Of a stretch of DNA of 62,000 bases, positions 11,041 to 25,094 are shown one piece after another. The translations under genes were made by a program, and so were the position numbers. Location: contig WPIO01000026.1 of assembly GCA_009760855.2 (NCBI GenBank), positions 3,897,501 through 3,959,500 of the forward strand, read 5' to 3'. Origin of the DNA: Cristatella mucedo. Lineage: Eukaryota > Bryozoa > Phylactolaemata > Cristatellidae. Under the pieces are notes generated by a model. That model searched no databases and was not told where the DNA came from. It saw only the letters and a program-made list of their open reading frames with translations. The first letter of the stretch is position 1, and the number at the start of each line of letters is the position of its first letter.

Positions 11041-14000
11041 GGATGCAGCGCGCGCGCGCGTGCTCGCTGGCTCGCTCTCGACGTCGCGGCGGCGGCGGGG
11101 TGCGCTAGCAACGCGACTTTGCTCGCTGTAACTGCAGCCAGCTGTAACTGCAGCCAGCTCGCTGTAACTGCAGCCAGCCTAGCGTGTATAGCGTGCGCGT
11201 GCAGGCAGATGTTGGACTCGGCGGCTGCCGCCGCGAGAGCTGCCTGCTTGGCGGGTCCTTCGCGTGCCGCTCTATGCACGGCGCCTTTGGAGCTCGCGCG
11301 AGGGAAGTTATCGCGATCGCCGGTCGATGGATCGTTCGTAGGCCAGAGGCGTTCTGTCGAGCGAACGGATAGGCTAGGCAGGAGAGCGGTCGTGGCCGCA
11401 GCGTCTAGTGCGGCAGCTGCGATCGCGGTGGTTGCACGTCACGTGGTGGCCCAGTCGGGCACGCGGCCGCGATCGACAGGAGCGTCTGCGTGCCCGACGC
11501 CGGCTCTCTTTCGCCCGCTCGCTCAGGGAGGGACCGCTACTCAGGCGCCCGCTTTTTATGGACGTGCGGGCCCGCACGCGCCCCGCGAACTCGCGCAGAA
11601 TGAGATAGAAGCCGTAGAAGCGTGGAGGGGAAGGAGGGCGAGCGAACGCCGGACGGGCTGCGAGCGTCATGCGTCGTGCGTCGCGGACAGAATCCGCAGA
11701 CGGCTATGGGAAGTCGGCCATGGGAAGACGACAATGGGAAGTGGCTGCCGAGCCGCCATTATTCCACCGTTGGCAGCGCGCCGTCGCAGTCCGCGCCGCT
11801 GTGTGCGGAAGTCCGCACGCAGCAGCGCTGTACTACCGACCGCAGGCGGCGGCGGGGCTTCTTCGAGCGAGAGAGGATTTTGCGCCCGAGTCGCTGGCCA
11901 GCCGCCGGCGACGTTGAGTTGCCTTGGCTGCGAAGCCGCAGTTGGTGCGGTTGAAAATGCCGCATTTTAGTCAAGAAAGCAACGCTATGTTGAAATCCAC
12001 CGGCGAAGGCGATTTTTTCCGGCGACCTCCAGGGATCCGTCGACGGACTCGAGCGCGCACCAGATAGGGAGTGTCCTTAGTGCGAGGCGGCTCGCAGCGG
12101 GCCTCTTGCCGGCAGACATCCGGCCGCAGCTAACCTGCCGGTGGCGGCGGCCGTCTAGCGCACGTGCGTGCGTGCGTGCGTCGGGTTCTCGTTACGCACC
12201 GCATTCAGCGGTGAGAGGCCGGCGACGGGTTCTTCTGTCGACGTCAGTTGCTTTACCCTGTAGGTCGGTACCTCGCGACCCCTCGCCGCCATACCAACCC
12301 TTGAAGCGTCGCTGACCCGCCAGCAGCGGCGGCAGCGGGCGCGAAGAGTCTGGTCAGGAAGCGCAGAGCCATCCGGGAGGGGGAAAGAGATAAGAGAGGG
12401 GAGAGAGACAAAAAGAGAGACAAAAAGCGAAAGAGAGAGAGAGGAGAAGGAGAGAGGGGAGAGAGCAGCCGAGATGCAGTCCGCGCCCACACAGGACGTC
12501 CGCCCAATCAGTGTGCTACCGGAGTTGCCGTAACCTCTTGTAAGGGTCAATGGTAAGTCGATAGCTGCAGCTGCGCCCCTCGCTGGCTCTCCGCCCCCTG
12601 TCGAAATGCGCCCTCATTTCTCGGCAGCCATGCGACCGCCTGAGCAGTCGGACGAGAGGAGGCCGTGCGTCGCAGGCCGCGAGCACCCCGGCTCGGCGCG
12701 TAGCCGCCGCCGCTCGTCGCGGCGTGCAGTTGGAACGTTTTCTCGCGATGGCACGCACGCCAGTCCTGCCGTCTGCGTCGGCGTGCTCACCTTGGGTGAG
12801 TTTTCTCGGTCTTCGTCAGCACGCGCCCACTATGGCGGACGCCGATGCTGCCATGCCTGCGATCGCTAGGCGGACCTGGGCAACTGAGTCCGCTACCCGC
12901 CGCGCGCGCGCGCGCACACACTTCAGCGGTGAAGGGCCTGTTTAGGTATCGGCGGTTTAGCCGGCGGCTGGCGGGCTGCTGTAGACCGCGCGTGCGGGCT
13001 TTTCATTTGCCGATCGCCATGTTTCGGGCCACGAGTAATTGTCCGCCTGGTCGTCGAGTATTGATTATTAATTACCAGATTTTACATTAAAATAGTCTGG
13101 CCGCTTGGCGGGCTGACGCCGCGCTCGACGCAGCAGCGCTGCGGTATTGAGGTAGGGGGCCTGCCGGTCACGCTGGCGTCTTCAGTGGCCGGCTGGAGGG
13201 GAACGAGGCGGGGAGCGGGGGTCACGGTCGCTTGGTGAGTAACTGTTACCCGAAATCCGGCCGCCCCCTTAGAGCTTCTGGCTTCCGCCGTGGCTCGCTG
13301 TACTCACAGCTTCCGCGTATTACCTACTGTAAAGTAAGCGCCGGAACCCGGCCAGCCTCTGCGGCCAGCCCGAGTTCTCGGTAAGCCGGCAGCTCGAATG
13401 CGGGCGAGCTCGGCCCGAAGCTAGCCGCCGCCGCAACCGCTGCCAGCAGCGGGCAGTGTTTTTTTTTCGCAGTTGATCCCGGCAAAGAGGTCGGAAAGAT
13501 GGAAGTCGTAGGCAAGTGCAGAGGTCGGTGGTGGTGGTGGTGGTGGTGGGGGTCGCGTAGCCGGTCGGCGGCGGTCGACCAGAAGCGATTTCGATCTGAC
13601 CTCCAACCCTTGCCGTCTCGCACCGTGCCGCAGAGAGTTGCGTCGTTGCGTTCAGTCTATGCGGCTGTCGCCCTGGAAGCGGAAATTCCAGGGTTGCCGA
13701 CACCGCTCTCCTTTCATCGGTGGCCGTATTTGTTGCAGATGTCGACGCGCCCGAAGCCGGGCGGCCGTCTGGAGTCGGCCCGTCGGTCTGAGGAGTCGGC
13801 TTGGGCAGCCGCGGCTGCTGCGAATGGCAGATGGCGATAAGGTTTCATCTAATCGCATTTGTCTTGCCACCTTGGCGACTGGCCGCCATTAACTCGGAAT
13901 TTTTCCCCGATGGCTTTTCGATGGCCTCCCCTCAGGTATGTCGGAAAGAAGCCGGCAGCTCGCAGGCATACCGCAGGCGAGGCAGTCGCAGCTGCCTCGC

Positions 14001-14130
14001 CTGTCGGCATGGCTACCGGCTCGTCGGCGATCATGCCCCGGCAGCAGCACCTGTATCGATGTAGGATTCACCCTCTCCGCAGTCATGGCTGCCGGAAGTA
14101 GATCGTCCTCGACCTTGCTCGTGAACATCA

Positions 14131-14185
14131 CATACTTGTTTGCAATCCATAGTGGTACTGCTCGTATGGAATGTAAAGAAGTATG
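14131..14185. repeat. 55-bp hairpin-ended short repeat, copy 1
   Basis: Starts CATACTTGTTTGCAATCC and ends GGAATGTAAAGAAGTATG. Ends are roughly inverse complements. The inner part AGTGGTACTGCTCGTATGG is shared with the second copy at 14398-14450. See that entry for the better-kept inverted ends. Confidence 0.6.
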
Positions 14186-14397
14186 TGTTGTGTACGTAGC
14201 ATACACGTGGCACGTCGGCTTTTGTTGCGCCTGCTTTTCGCGATGACCACGTCATCCTGGCTGGATCACGGCTGGAGCCTCGGCCGGGAGCTCATGCAGC
14301 CATTGCTGCATCACCTGATGGTTTTATCCTGGGCCGGCCGTTGTCATGCGAACCGCGCTGTGGCCGATCGTACGAAGCTCTCGGGCTGCAGACGAGA

Positions 14398-14450
14398 CAT
14401 ACTTCTTTTCACGCCCTAGTGGTATTCGTTATGGAATGTAAAGAAGTATG
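14398..14450. repeat. 53-bp hairpin-ended short repeat, copy 2
   Basis: Begins CATACTTCTTTT and ends AAAGAAGTATG, so the terminal 11 bases (CATACTTCTTT) are exact inverse complements. The interior TAGTGGTATTCGTTATGG matches copy 1, 267 bp upstream. It may be a tiny inverted-repeat transposon remnant or a structured RNA unit; the sequence alone does not decide. Confidence 0.6.
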
Positions 14451-14454
14451 AATT

Positions 14455-15390
14455 GTCTGGCGGCCGTCTGCTGCTGCTGCTGCTGCTGATGGGGCTGACT
14501 GGCGCTCGCACGGTCAGCCGATAGGCGGCCGCCACGTGACCACTCGAAGCTCTGCATGCTGCTGGTCCTCCTTCGGCTGGCGGCCTCCACTCTGCCGATC
14601 GCGCCTACGCTGCTCCTGATGTCGACGCTGGTCGACTAGCTCCTTGAAGAAATTCGTTAGTTTTGCTAAGGGATGCAGACGAGCAGGCGCACAGCCACTT
14701 TTCGCTTCAGCCCCCCAAGCCTTGCTAGCAGCGGCCATCTTAGCACGCCATGTTGTTGTGCGAGCAACTGAAGGCAAGCCAGTCTTTGATGCGCGGTAGC
14801 AAAAGCAGGCTCAGCTAGCAGGCCGGTGGCGCTCCCAACACGACCACCACGTGGCCACAGCACTGTCCGTGGCCCGACGAAGCCAGCACAGTCGAGCTCC
14901 AGCAGAGCAAGGTCCAGCCGCCTGACGAAAGGAAGCAAGGTGAAACTTCGTCTGCAGCATCGCGTTCACGTGATGCTGCTTGCAAGAGTGACCATGGCAT
15001 GACCCAGATTGCCGTAGGGCAGAGATATGAGACCGGGAAGCAACCTTTCAGCAGTGAGGGCAAGCTTGGCATTTGCAGTTGCCGGCTGGCTGCAGCTAAG
15101 GCTTGCCCAGCCTTGCTGGGGAAGGAGGAAGTCGTGCTCAATTACTCGGAAATACTTGGCCTGTATCTGCTTTGCAGGTGCTTCTACCCTAGTGGTGGCT
15201 GCTGTGGTTGTACAAATTGGGCCAGCACCAGGGTCGTGGAGGCAGGGAGCTAACCACGACTGTCACTGCCAGCTGGGCCGGCTTCCTGGCCTGGCCCCCT
15301 CTAAACCCGCAACCAATCAGAAGTAGAGCCGTGGCTGCAGTGGCCAGCTGAACGCTAGCTGGCTAGTTGGCGTTTGTTCTGGGACAGTAA
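14455..15390. other. No gene recognised
   Basis: A short (CTG)n run at about 14468-14488. Several open frames overlap on both strands, none with recognisable domains. Confidence 0.35.
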
Positions 15391-15394
15391 TGGT

Positions 15395-16170
15395 AATAGT
15401 AATTATAATACTTGGACATTTGCATAATGCCCCCTAAGTGAACTAAATCTCTTTCTAGGCACTTAGGCTGTAAAGGAAGCGTGACAATTTGATAGCGATA
15501 AAAAGCGCTGTCAGCATGCACAAGCGCACAAAAGACAATTCATACGGACCCAGTAAATGCTGTGTGGAGCAGTTGCGTTTTTAACTTTTGTTTAGATGTC
15601 ATCGAGTCAGGAGGTATCGGGACTTGTCAGTCTGGGGTGAGTTCCAGGTCAGAGGAGTGGATGGTACGATGACCGGCCTAATTATGAAGTAGTGTAGATA
15701 GACTATCTGGAGAAAGAGAGTGAAGGGACATAACCGTGGGTGACAAAACCAATATTATTATAAACTGCTTGATGGGGAGCCAGTGCAGGTAAGTGAGAAG
15801 TGATGTAATATGGCAACAGCGACGTTCATGACATAAGTCTAGCTGCTGTGTTTTGCACCAACTGTAGTAGCTTATTTTATAGGCCAGAAGACGTGGCTGC
15901 CAGAGTGATAAGCGGCAGATGTCGCTAATGTGTGGACCAACTTTGAAGGTAAGCCTAGCTAAGCAGGCCCGAAGTTTGGCCATGTTACATAGCTGTAAGT
16001 AGGCAGACTTGACATTGGAGTTGATGTTGTCTTGTTAGTGAAAGGCCACTTTAGAATAGGACACCGAGTTTTTGTGCAGAGGTTACTAGACAAAGGACTG
16101 GGACAGACAGAGGGCGACGATTGCATGGCAAGGGCTTTGGAAGTTGTACAAATATTTATTCTCAAGTTAG
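15395..16170 (-). pseudogene. CR1/L2-type LINE, 3' half, minus strand
   Basis: The minus strand carries the LINE tail at about 15418-15490 and, upstream of it, broken frames (15678-15983 and 15959-16165) with recognisable C-terminal pieces: WCKTQQLDLCHERRCCHITS, LHWLPIKQF, LHSLSPDSLS. These match the better-kept copy at 50700-52100. Stops and shifts make it inactive. A family 2 SINE abuts its upstream end. Confidence 0.85.
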
Positions 16171-16172
16171 AT

Positions 16173-16310
16173 TAATTTGTATAGCACCCTAACAGGACTT
16201 GATCTCTATTCAGCGGCTTGACACACAGTATGCCCCGGGGCACGAGCCCACGACTTCGGTCCGACCTTGGTCGCACCTAACCACTGAGTTAAACCAACCC
16301 GGCCAATGTA
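16173..16310 (-). repeat. tRNA-derived SINE, family 2 (minus copy)
   Basis: On the minus strand: a GGTTTAACTCAGTGGTTAGG box A region, a GTGGGCTCGTGCCC box B region, then GCTGAATAGAGATCAAG and the GGGTGCTATAC end shared with the LINE family. The same arrangement as the copies at 4755 and 36943. Confidence 0.75.
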
Positions 16311-16319
16311 AACGTTGAA

Positions 16320-17230
16320 AGATAAGCACTAAAATGTAAACACCAACTTTATTTCTACTGCAGAATCGTACACCAGATTCGTTGCTGTGGAGTGTCACGT
16401 AATAACCAGCTTACTGCTGTTTGATGGTTGTGACTGCCGGAAGTGTATAGAGAGCCTAGTGAACCGGGCTTGCTAAAGCAGCCAGATTATGATTGATAAT
16501 CGTTTTTTCGGTTCCTGATATAAAACGCCTAAGAAATGATTATTTGATAATCAATGACTTATGCAGCCTACAAGCTGCAGTCGTGTAATGGGCAGTCAGT
16601 GTTCCTCAGCAGTTGGCCTTGGCATTTGAGCTGATTTGAGCTTAAGGCTGTGTGCACTAGATGGTGTACATTATGGCTGCTGTTGATGTACGTCGTGGCT
16701 GCTGTTGAACGCCTGTAACCTTCAACTGTCTATCACTATCAAATAGACTCATCTACGCTGTTGATATAGAGTTGTTATCTTGAGGTATGGACGTCCATCG
16801 TAGCTGCTGCATTCTACTGCATGCTGAGGCATGCTTGCGTGCATTGATTGATTGATTGCGCCTACGTGTTGCTAGCCGTGATTCCAAGGCTCCGAGCTTT
16901 GCCGGTCGCATATTCGTCGCACTTTGGCTGTGCTACGCCTCTCTGTAGTAAACCTGTCCAGTGTGCTACCGATTGTCGCTAATAGCACTCAAGTGCCCCT
17001 TTTTCTGAATTCATTGTTTCACAGATCGAGGAGATGCAGCGTCTGCAGCAGCAACAGTCGGAGGATCGGTTGTCAGAAGGGATATTGAAGTCGACCGAAC
17101 GCCCGAACCGGTCGACTTCATTACAGTGACAGCAGCAACTAAAAATAGCAAAATATCATATAAGCAGATGTGTGCTTGTGTTGTTTAGCTAAAAGTGGAT
17201 GAGGCAGCAATCGGCAGGCAAAGCTTCCAG
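16320..17230. other. No gene; one 12-bp inverted repeat
   Basis: No coding signal. At 17086-17097 and 17109-17120 the sequences TGAAGTCGACCG and CGGTCGACTTCA form a perfect 12-bp inverted repeat with an 11-nt spacer. Confidence 0.4.
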
Positions 17231-17234
17231 CAAT

Positions 17235-17455
17235 CCTGAGCTGCTACTTTCATGTTACTTACCACCTCAGCTGCTCTCCTAACTCTAGCTATGCTTCTCA
17301 CTTTCTCTTTGCTGCATAAGATGAAGTCTGCTGGCTACCGAATGCAGACTGAAAGCTGCTTAGCCTGTAGTGGGCTATACAAAACTCTTACGTATAATAT
17401 CCACAGTCTTTGTGGCTTTGTGGAGTTACAGACGGAGATACATTACATTGCCGGT
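17235..17455 (+). mobile_element. Second LINE family, 3' end fragment
   Basis: Matches the 3' end of the copy at 31700-32030: CTTTCTCTTTGCTGCATAAG, then GGCTACCGAATGCAGAC, then GTGGAGTTACAGACGGAGAT and an ACATTACATTG end. The reverse transcriptase part is absent. Confidence 0.8.
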
Positions 17456-17459
17456 GCAG

Positions 17460-18235
17460 GTTGTGGTTTCAGCTCGAGCCATTTTCGAGATTTTTTCTCT
17501 GAGACTTACCAAACTACCATTGTTACAGTAAACAAGCAAAACTTTGGCTAAAGCACTCGTAAGGAGCAATCAGGAATTGACTAGAATGTGAAAATGTTAG
17601 TGCTGTTGCTGAATTAGAAACAGTGGATTACTGTGTGTGTGTTGAGACCTGTCGACTGCTTAAGTGCTTTATTCGCATCATATTTAAATAAAACTGCGTT
17701 TTTGTTTAGGTATCAGTAAATCAACACACAATCAGCTGCCAAGTCTGCCTTCACTTGAGTATAAATCAACGTTTTGTACTAATACACCATTGATCTTCCA
17801 GAGAACAATCTAATTGATAGCGCTAGAAGAAAAAAAAATCATATAACCGTTGTGGCACGGCTCTTTTCTACAGCCAGTATCTGCCTTGAGAGACTGCATG
17901 CAGTTTTGGACTTTTCCAAGGTAGTCATAAACCTTTGCACTCATTTGCGCACACCAAGGCAAGAAATTCTTGCCGGTGACCTGCTTTCGTGTCGAAGAAG
18001 GTGAAGGACACACTGGTAATCGGATTTGAAGCAGTGTGTGGGTTTTTGGTGTTAATATATATACTGCATGCCTAGACTTGCTGTAACCTGTGGGCTCAGA
18101 TCACGCCAATGCTATATCTTGCTAAAATTATCTAAATTATCTACAACGAGAAGAGTCGCTGGGCAAGCTGGTTGCTGCTGCATGGAACCCTGCTTTAGCT
18201 CGTGGAGCACTTGGAACGGTGAGATACAAAATATA
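17460..18235. other. No gene recognised
   Basis: Moderately AT-rich sequence with only short frames; no motif or repeat identified. Confidence 0.35.
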
Positions 18236-18237
18236 GT

Positions 18238-18388
18238 TCATTTGTATAGCACCCTAACAGAACTTGATCTATATTCAGGTGCTTCACACATGCCACGTGG
18301 CTTAACCCTACGATCTCGGTCATCACATAATTCACCTCGACCTCGGTCGTCAAAGGCAAACACCTTAACCGCTTGGCCAAAGCAGAGA
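18238..18388 (-). repeat. tRNA-derived SINE, family 2 (minus copy, diverged)
   Basis: On the minus strand the box A region (GGCCAAGCGGTTAAGGTG) leads through a duplicated, diverged middle to the shared end, TAGATCAAGTTCTGTTAGGG and TGCTATAC. It is more diverged than the other copies. Confidence 0.65.
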
Positions 18389-18389
18389 T

Positions 18390-19160
18390 CAGTTTCAGGG
18401 CTTTACTGTCCTTTACAGCCAAACACTGCTGAGCTCGCTTAATAACGCTACTGTGCCGAATTTTATAATTAAAGCAAGTATCAGTTGTCAGAGAAAGGGA
18501 GATGGGGAGGCAAAGGATGAGCATTTATTAAGGAAGCACTTTGATTGGGGTTGGCAAACATCTTTACGATACTTGCTGCCCAGGCTCTTAACACAGCTAG
18601 CTAGATTTGAAGACAGCTTATCCTCTCAGCCACTCTGAGCTGCTTAGAGGCTGGCTTTTACGTGAAATTAATGATTGCTTCAATTGCAACCCGTGTTTGT
18701 CACGAGGCCACTGCCAGGCCATGCATTCTGGGTGCAGACCCAGTGGCTTGAGTTTTGCAACAAGAAGCTTACTAGTTATCAAGTCTGCAATGCAATGTTG
18801 ACCTCATAAAACACCAATGCTCGTTGGTTCTAAGATGCTTTGACTCAATTGCACTGACTGTCTCACCCAAAGGTGGCGCTCACTCACTAAACAAGCCCTA
18901 GTATTTCTGCTTGTGACAACGACCGTCTTTCGAACCCGGTAGCTATTGAACAGTAGCAATCCTTGCAGGGCAGCTCTTTCAGCACATCGTCGTCAGGCGA
19001 TTACGTCATTTTGAAATCTTGCTTGCCATACTGTCATAGTGACATCCACCCAGGCATTGGACTGCAGCATAAACACTGACGAAGTGTTAATTCATTCACC
19101 GGGACCTGAGTAAAAAAATCGATATGTGAGAGACAGACAGACAGACACAGACAGATAGAA
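18390..19160. other. No gene recognised
   Basis: Only short frames. A small (CAGA)n stretch at about 19130-19160 leads into the GA microsatellite. Confidence 0.35.
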
Positions 19161-19161
19161 G

Positions 19162-19162
<1 letters not shown>

Positions 19163-19246
<84 letters not shown>
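19163..19246. repeat. (GA)n microsatellite
   Basis: An uninterrupted GA dinucleotide run of about 80 bp. Confidence 0.97.
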
Positions 19247-19249
19247 AGT

Positions 19250-20910
19250 GTTCACATAGTCGCATGTATGAGACTGAAGACATGTATAAGCAGGTCTCGG
19301 CAAAATATCTGAATGATGCGTTTGCCAGAAGAAGGTAATTGACACTTGGACCTAAGGTGCACATTCTCCAACAACAAACTGTTGAAAAGACAGCAGGAAT
19401 CTGTCAGACAGAGTGGCTAGGGAGCGATCCGAGCATCGTTGTCTGCATCGTTGAGTTCCGGCTGCAATAAATTTATTCTCTAGGCTACTCAGCAGCAATT
19501 GTCAGACGGTAGTCAAGTCACTTTCTTTTTATAATGAAGGCTATGCCGTTGTGAATGCTGGTGGCAGCATTGCGTAGGACTCACTGCCGTGCCACCTTTG
19601 CACGACATTAGCAAATGAAACTTGGCTGCTCTTTCGTTCAAATGCTTCGCTACTTGGATGCCACGTGCTCGGTCCCCCTTTTTCTTTGGCAGTCAAGCAC
19701 GTGGCCACGGTTTACGGCTTGCTGGGATTGCATTACTGCATCAACGCTCTCGTATCTGGCTCGGTATTGCGTTAGCAATGTGATTTTGGGTCGGCCAGGC
19801 AGGGCAGCCCTTATTGCTTGCTATTCTAGGTGCAGCAGCCAGTCGGCTTCTGCACAGGGGCAGCAGCTGCACACTGAGCTATATATACTTGCAGCTGCTG
19901 CCTCAGCTACTGGCAAATGCTATCCGGACAGACATCCAACCGTACGGTAGGACTATTCGCTCTGCTGTTACGTACCATTTTCTGCTGCCGAATGTTATTC
20001 TTGGTCTTCAGCTGTGCTGCCCTTTTGTCTGGCTCGCAGGTTCTTATTAGATCAGTCTGGCTGCATTGATGAGTTCCTCGGCCCATGGCAGCCACCCAAG
20101 GGACACCCGGCAGTCGAGGCGATGCTTGTCGATAGCTATGCAGAGGTCGGTGCAGCTTCTTTGACTTATGCACCAAGTGGCTGAAACTGCCATGTGCTGC
20201 TAAGAGCCTGCATATCTAGCGGCAGCGGCATAGCACTGACGTTTGGCAAAACGTTTGACCTTGAGCCAGGAACAGTAGCCCAGACGGAGTACTTAGATAA
20301 ATGCCTTTCGCCTAGAGTGGTACCGTTAAGACATCCCAGGCTGGCGAATGGTAGCACTAGCTGTCCATGGTTTATTGATTTTGCCACCAGAGATCAGTGC
20401 AGGATGAACTGAAATCTTGATTACCGAGAAAGTAGTTTAAATCTGATAAGAAGCTCAGTGATCGATAGATGAATGGCACGTACGACTACCCGATGCCAAC
20501 TGTAGGTATGAGCATGTGATTACAGAGTCAGCTGTGCGATGTATGCTGTCACTGTTACTCTAGAAATTCATGGCATGTTTAAGCAGTGCTTGCTGTACAA
20601 GTGTTTACCCTTGTTTATGCACTGGTGTGCACAGCTTTTTAAGTATCTCCACGATTGGTTGGGATCACTCCTTTTTCTTGGACATCATGCTCACGATGGC
20701 ATTGACTTGTGACTAGCTGCTGTCTGTCTGCTTTGATTTCTGTCATCCCATCTCTGTCCCTCTCTATGTCTTTTATGCTTGTAATAATGTATGTGATTTG
20801 TACCTATATATCATCAATGCACAGACTTGGCTCGGTCTCTGCATCTGTGTGTACTGCAGAGCTCTTCTCTATAATACATGGCCTCTATCCCGATAATTGT
20901 TCTTGCATAC
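19250..20910. other. No gene recognised
   Basis: Frames up to about 110 codons on both strands, none with recognisable domains. Confidence 0.35.
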
Positions 20911-20911
20911 A

Positions 20912-22945
<2,034 letters not shown>

Positions 22946-22969
22946 TACACATACATATACTTTATATAT

Positions 22970-23019
22970 AAATAAATAAATAAATAAATACATATATATA
23001 TATATATATATATATATTG
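22970..23019. repeat. (AAAT)n and (AT)n microsatellites
   Basis: A short AAAT-type run (about 22970-22990) is followed by an AT run (about 22993-23018). Confidence 0.9.
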
Positions 23020-23084
23020 TGAACCTATTGCACAATAGTATTATATATTAAATTGAAGACTTAATGACAATATAATTATAAATA

Positions 23085-23575
23085 TGACATTAATAACTGA
23101 CAACTTTAACCCTCTTGCTTATGCTAGTGACAAGTTCAAATTAGGCTATAATTTTCCTGCAGATCATACGCAGCTATATCTGAAGTTTGATGCCCACCTG
23201 CCTTCCAACACGTCAAACTCCCTGCATTCCACTGCAACATGTATTGCTGGCATTTGCATTTGGTCAGCATCATGGTTTTCCTCAAATTCAGTGACGATTA
23301 AACCAGCTTACTAGTTTTGGGCAAACCTAGTGCGACTCAGAAATTAGAAAAGTTAAGCCCTAACAATGTGCGCGGCTAGCATATCTATAATATTCATATC
23401 CTGCTTCAAGATGACCTTTCACTCGAACCATGTTATTCATGTTGTTTATCAAGCATATTGAATATCACTCACTACTCGATCGTGTTTCCTTTGCAGCAAA
23501 TGTAAAGCACCTAGAAAGAGATTGAATTCTCTGGGGGTGCTTTATCAAGTGTATTATTTTTATTATATTATTATT
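23085..23575 (+). pseudogene. CR1/L2-type LINE fragment with ruined motif C
   Basis: The frame at 23084-23314 is the region around reverse transcriptase motif C and just after: NPLAYAS, FPADHTQLYLKFD, LHSTATCIAGICIW. In better copies the first of these has FYGDDTQLYL, so both catalytic aspartates have been hit here. The sequence then jumps to the 3' end, with the tail at 23498-23555 (AAATGTAAAGCACCTAGAAA and so on), so most of the C-terminal domain is deleted. Inactive. Confidence 0.8.
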
Positions 23576-23589
23576 AAGAGTAGATCAAC

Positions 23590-23895
23590 TCCACTGTCTT
23601 TTCCAGCCAACCTTGCAACGACAACTACTCTCCTACTGCCGACTATGGCACATCCTTTTCAGCGGTCCTGAGCTGCTACTTCTATGCTACTCACTACCTC
23701 AACTGCTCTCCTAATTCTGCTATGCTTCCCACTTTCTCTTTGTTGCGTGAGACGAAGTCTGTTGGCTACCGAATTCGTACCGAAAGCCGCTTAGGTTGTG
23801 AGTGCGCTATACAAATCTCTCCTGTGTAACACCCACATGGTCTTTATGACTTTGTGGAATTACAGACGGAGATAGATTACATTACATTAGCTGCT
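23590..23895 (+). mobile_element. Second LINE family, 3' end fragment
   Basis: Begins in CTCCTACTGCCGACTATGGC and continues through TTGCGTGAGACGAAGTCTG and ACGGAGATAGATTACATTAC. Close match to 31740-32000. Inserted directly after the CR1 fragment. Confidence 0.85.
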
Positions 23896-23959
23896 ATTTC
23901 TATGCTAGTAATTTTCTTGACTGCCTTCCAGAGTCAGCCATAATTTTTATTTTATAATA

Positions 23960-24585
23960 TAGTAATGATAATAAAAATAATTGATTTGTATAGTGGCCTT
24001 AGAGAGCTTAATCTCATTCGAGGCACTTGACATATGCTGTAAAGGAAGCATGCTCAAACGGTTGGTGGTAGCCTCGACATGTCAACGAGCGTAATATGGT
24101 TAGAGGTGACATGCAGTGTCAATACGTAAATACGATTAGTGGTAGCCTGTAGATTGTCTGCATGAGTATACGAACAAAAGACAAATCACAAAGACTCACT
24201 AAATGCTGTGAGAAGAGGTGCGTTTTTAGCTTCTCTTTCAATTGTGTCAAGTCAGGGGGATGTCGTGACGTCAGTCAGAAGTGAGTTCAAGGCTCTGGGA
24301 GCATAGGAATAAAGGCAGAATCTCCAAAGGATTTGAGGTTCGTACGAGGTATAGGTAAATGGTTTGAGTCAGAAAAGCAGGTGGCACGATGCCTTACCTG
24401 GTGGTGGAGTAGTTCTGATAGGTAGGCTGGAGCCAGAGAATGAAGGGACCTAAAAGTGACTGACAGAACCTTGAAGTCGATATGCTGCTTGATTGAGAGC
24501 CAATGCAGGTCGGCGAGAAGTGATATGATGTGGCAAGTGCCACTCTCACGACAGACAAGCTTGGCTGCAGTTTTTCTCTTCACTT
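23960..24585 (-). pseudogene. CR1/L2-type LINE, 3' part, minus strand
   Basis: The minus-strand frame at 24287-24583 reads through AAKLVCRESGTCHI, LLADLHWLSIKQHIDFKVLS, RSLHSLAPAYLSELL and PRTNLKSFGD, the region that follows the reverse transcriptase domain. The tail lies at about 23985-24060. It is 5'-truncated and lacks the catalytic domain. Confidence 0.85.
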
Positions 24586-24587
24586 AT

Positions 24588-24740
24588 TGAGATGAAGTGT
24601 GTTGCTGTGTTGGCTAACATATGCAAACCGAAATCTGCTTAGGCTGTGAGTGCTGCAGAAAACTCCCGTGTGTAACACCCACTTAGTCATTGGGGCTTTG
24701 TGGAATCTCAGCCGGAGATGCATTACATTGTATGTCTGCC
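24588..24740 (+). mobile_element. Second LINE family, 3' end fragment
   Basis: GAGATGAAGTGTGTTGCTG through CCGGAGATGCATTACATTG, a diverged copy of the same 3' end seen at 17235 and 23590. Confidence 0.7.
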
Positions 24741-24859
24741 TACTCTCAGCAATGTAACCTTTCGAAAAGCCAGGTTTGCTTAGACTCTGGCAAGCTGGTC
24801 CATAAATTGGCAACTCCCGTCTGGACCTATTCAATTCACTACTTGCTGGTATTCGTGCT

Positions 24860-25090
24860 GGTACAATATGACTCTTACAGCTGTCGAACAACTTGGCAGC
24901 TAGGCCTGGCTATTGGGAACACACTCAGCTACTATATTTTGCCACTAATCAACGACCTGCACTGGCTCCCCATCAAGCATTGTGCTGACTTCAAGGTTCT
25001 GTCACTCAATTCTAGTTATCTTCATTGTGTTGTGCCTGCACACATATCTGAAATATTGTTCTTACTAATGAGGCCTCACTTAGCTATGTC
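24860..25090 (+). pseudogene. CR1/L2-type LINE C-terminal scrap
   Basis: Inside the frame at 24690-25172, the part from about 24880 encodes TWQLGLAIGNTLSYYI, INDLHWLPIKHCADFKVLS and PAHISEILF, a diverged version of the LINE region LHWLPxKQRIDFKVLS. No tail follows. Inactive. Confidence 0.65.
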
Positions 25091-25094
25091 TAAC

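Larger units (their letters stand above)
5970..14130. other. GC- and CpG-rich block, no gene named
   Basis: About 8 kb of CpG-dense sequence, unlike the rest of the window. It contains (CGG)n at about 7262-7291, a G14-type run at about 6405-6420, (GGT)n at about 13525-13549, a purine-rich tract at about 12380-12470 and a 15-bp unit repeated about three times at 11124-11178. Several good 5' splice-donor-like sites are present (AGGTGAGC near 6846, GGTAAGTC near 12551, GGTGAGTT near 12795, GGTATGTC near 13934). This fits the CpG island and first exons of a host gene, but no exon could be assigned; long open frames here are expected by chance at this GC content. Confidence 0.5.

Noticed and set aside
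11002-11970. 322-codon frame with a lipoprotein-like start (MKNFLLFLLLLLSGC)
   Set aside because: The hydrophobic start is the T/ATT-rich LINE tail, and the rest is Ala/Arg-rich as expected from random GC-rich sequence.
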